Positions 62,465 through 64,000 of a stretch of 64,000 bases of DNA are shown piece after piece (within the stretch, counting starts at the first letter, position 1; every line of letters begins with the position of its first letter). Both the position numbers and the translations under genes were made by a program. This DNA comes from Rhodobacteraceae bacterium SB2 (GTDB lineage Bacteria > Pseudomonadota > Alphaproteobacteria > Rhodobacterales > Rhodobacteraceae): contig LGRT01000014.1 of NCBI GenBank assembly GCA_001642945.1, forward strand, positions 1 to 64,000, written 5' to 3'. The notes beneath the pieces were generated by a model that saw nothing but the letters and a program-made list of their open reading frames with translations, was not told the origin of the DNA and did not search any database.

Positions 62465-63229
62465 ATGAAGCAAATTTTGGTGATTGTTCCGTTTCCAATG
62501 TCAAAAGACAATTTGGCCCTGCGTAAACAACAGCTCGAAGCGGTTCAAATGTCTGAGCAAATGGCATTTACATTCAAAGCGGTGAAAGCTGCGCCTAAAA
62601 ACTATATTTCAGAGGCTGATATGGTGCTTGCGGATGTGGCAATTCTGGAAGCTGGTCAAAGCGCTGTAGAGGATGGGTTTGATGCCGTTTGCGTGGATAC
62701 GATGAGCGATTCCGGAGTGGCTGCGTTACGCTCGATTTTATCGATCCCGGTTGTCGGGCCCGGACGGGCTTCCATGTTAACCGCCCTGATGTTGGGGCGG
62801 CGGTTTTCAATTCTGACAATGTGGAAAAAATGGGATCATCTTTACCAAAAAACGGCAAAAGACTTGGGTCTTCAGACGCAAATGGCCTCGATAAGATCGA
62901 TCGACGTGGCTCCGGACAATCAAGCCTTATTAGAAGGTAAAGAAGAAGAGATTTTTTCAAAATTATTGTCTGCTGCGCAGCAAGCGATCGATCAAGACGG
63001 CGCTGATGTTATTTTGCTGGGGTCAACCACAATGCATCAAGCCCATGCGTATCTTGCTGATGCGTTAGATATCCCGGTGATCAATCCCGGCCCATTGACT
63101 TATAAACTGGTGGAAACCTTGCTGGGTTTGGGGCTTATGCAAAGCGCGCGCGCCTATCCAACATCGCCAGCACCGCGCGATGCTATGGTGCAGGCAATGA
63201 TGGACGCTGCCGGTGAATTTAATCACTAA
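62465..63229 (+). CDS. Asp/Glu/hydantoin-racemase-like protein without catalytic cysteines
   Basis: A 254-residue two-domain protein of the Asp/Glu/hydantoin racemase superfamily; ATG 62465 (MKQILVIVPFPMSKDN) is the first with similarity. In hydantoin racemases the first cysteine lies in ACFGDPG and the second in LGCxGM. Here these read VDTMSDSG (Thr) and LGSTTM (Ser), so the two-cysteine racemisation is impossible. The fold (GPGRASMLTALMLGRRFSIL and VINPGPLTYKL) looks intact. A different lyase/isomerase or a binding role is possible. Confidence 0.82.
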   Translation: MKQILVIVPFPMSKDNLALRKQQLEAVQMSEQMAFTFKAVKAAPKNYISEADMVLADVAILEAGQSAVEDGFDAVCVDTMSDSGVAALRSILSIPVVGPGRASMLTALMLGRRFSILTMWKKWDHLYQKTAKDLGLQTQMASIRSIDVAPDNQALLEGKEEEIFSKLLSAAQQAIDQDGADVILLGSTTMHQAHAYLADALDIPVINPGPLTYKLVETLLGLGLMQSARAYPTSPAPRDAMVQAMMDAAGEFNH

Positions 63230-63618
63230 TCCGCATCAGCATGGTTCAGCGTGTTTTCGCCGGCCATATAAACGCGCACAGTGTGAAACTTTTCATCCTT
63301 AAGCGTGAAAAAGTTGCAGTTGGATTTATAGACCAGCTGACCCGTTTTTAGCATATTGGTGACTCTGAACCGGGTGGCAATTTCGGCATTCGTTGCATTT
63401 TCTACAAATGAAAACTGGTCATGGCGCACCCATTCATGCTTGGACCATAGCCGCTGGAACATTCCGCTAATCTCTTGATGCCCTTTTAGCACGATTCCAT
63501 GCGTTTCGACCGAAAATAGACAGTCTTGGCATAATGTTGTTAATATAAGGGCCAAATCTTCTTGGTCGACACCACGAAAATAGTCCAACACGCGTTTTTG
63601 AAGGATTGTCTCGGCCAT
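63226..63618 (-). CDS. SnoaL/NTF2-like protein
   Basis: A 130-residue small protein with an NTF2-like cone fold. ATG 63618 (MAETILQKRVLDYFRGVDQE) gives the expected length; the frame runs back to 63744 into the next gene. EDLALILTTLCQDCLFSVETHGIVLKGHQEISGMFQRLW is the typical opening. Enzyme or binding role unknown. Four bases overlap the convergent racemase-like gene; probably co-transcribed with the second NTF2-like gene 13 bases upstream. Confidence 0.8.
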   Translation of the reverse strand: MAETILQKRVLDYFRGVDQEDLALILTTLCQDCLFSVETHGIVLKGHQEISGMFQRLWSKHEWVRHDQFSFVENATNAEIATRFRVTNMLKTGQLVYKSNCNFFTLKDEKFHTVRVYMAGENTLNHADAD

Positions 63619-63631
63619 TGCGTTAGCGCCC

Positions 63632-64000
63632 CTAATGTTGATGCTTGTTCTCTGCCAAGTCATTCCAGACCTGCTGCTCTGTAATTTTGCCACCGCGTAT
63701 GGCGAACCGGTCGATGAAACGAATGCCCGCAAAGCTTTCGCCATTCAGCCAAGTGCCTTGAAGCGTTCCAAAGCAAAATACGGATGCGCTTTCACCTTCA
63801 AAAGCCGTTTCCATGCTTTCTATTGTTTTGGAAACGGATTGATATCGCGTTTTTGCCCAAGCCACCACTTGGTCAGGATGGCTGAAACTTACCCCGCCTG
63901 GGAATATCAGTTTGACGTCATCCGCCAGCCAGCCAACTGCCTCATCCAGCGCGCGCTTTTCCATTGCCGCAAGAAACGCCCTTACAATTTGATCGGGCTG
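63632..64000 (-). CDS. SnoaL/NTF2-like protein (partial, 5' end outside window)
   Basis: At least 122 residues. The frame stays open to the window edge and the edge residues QPDQIVRAFLAAMEKRALDE fit an NTF2 first helix, so the true start lies beyond 64000; the internal ATG at 63964 is not the likely start. DEAVGWLADDVKLIFPGGVSFSHPDQVVAWAKTRY and RFIDRFAIRGGKITEQQVWNDLAE are family segments. Related in fold but not close in sequence to its neighbour. Confidence 0.8.
   Translation of the reverse strand, partial: QPDQIVRAFLAAMEKRALDEAVGWLADDVKLIFPGGVSFSHPDQVVAWAKTRYQSVSKTIESMETAFEGESASVFCFGTLQGTWLNGESFAGIRFIDRFAIRGGKITEQQVWNDLAENKHQH

Noticed and set aside
1-64000. CRISPR arrays, tRNA or rRNA genes, prophage modules and known defence systems
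   Set aside because: No regularly spaced repeats, no cloverleaf-like folds with T-loop sequence, no phage structural or integrase genes, and no recognised defence proteins were found by reading both strands; a covariance-model search would be needed to exclude small RNAs.

Overview
The window looks like a chromosomal segment of an alphaproteobacterium of the Rhodobacterales (Roseobacter group). The grounds are a class I (archaeal-type) lysyl-tRNA synthetase, a rhizobial-type L-rhamnose locus with an ABC importer and an RhaD/RhaI pair, many ABC importers, moderate GC and ATGA-type gene overlaps. A coastal or pelagic roseobacter such as the Planktomarina/RCA lineage would fit, but the species cannot be fixed from sequence alone. 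No rRNA, tRNA, CRISPR array or complete mobile element was seen.

Layout. 0-2.3 kb: fragment of an IS3-type transposase, a MipA/OmpV outer-membrane protein, and about 1.2 kb of coding-poor DNA. 2.3-5.7 kb: three-gene operon (pirin, glutathionyl-hydroquinone reductase, CDGSH-glutamate synthase-like fusion). 6.4-11.2 kb: a branched-chain amino-acid-type (HAAT) ABC importer with a stand-alone Lrp ligand-binding domain. 11.6-12.2 kb: a peroxiredoxin. 12.4-23.0 kb: a complete L-rhamnose regulon, with rhaR-S-T-P-Q-U-K leftward and rhaD-I rightward around a shared control region. 23.3-32.9 kb: a DMT exporter, an AcoR-type regulator with a degenerate AAA+ domain, a zinc alcohol dehydrogenase, and a five-gene glycerol/polyol-type ABC importer with two different ATPases. 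33.2-35.0 kb: leuA behind a leucine-rich leader peptide and nested inverted repeats, ending in a clear terminator. 35-48.3 kb: mostly housekeeping genes (K+ channel, DMT transporters, beta-helix protein and partner, LysRS, TerB-like, DacB, NadD, EttA). 48.4-55.6 kb: a stretch of small orphan genes, lipoproteins and membrane proteins with long gaps, including a gene that appears frameshifted. 55.6-64 kb: a second HAAT-type ABC importer with MmgE/PrpD, an SDR, an Asp/Glu-racemase-like protein without its catalytic cysteines, and two SnoaL/NTF2-like proteins, the last running off the window.

How the genes work together. The rhamnose genes take L-rhamnose from import (RhaSTPQ) through mutarotation (RhaU), isomerisation (RhaI) and phosphorylation (RhaK) to cleavage and lactaldehyde oxidation (RhaD). 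The polyol-type importer is probably controlled by the neighbouring regulator, with the alcohol dehydrogenase as first catabolic step. The last cluster looks like import plus catabolism of an unidentified small organic acid or amide. A repeated theme is a strong hairpin directly downstream of each ABC binding-protein gene, a likely device for making more binding protein than permease.

The observations most worth following up are the leuA leader, the complementary degenerate motifs in the two polyol ATPases, the regulator lacking GAFTGA and Walker B, the cysteine-free racemase-like protein, and the frameshifted small gene near 53.4 kb. No clearly new defence or mobile system was found.
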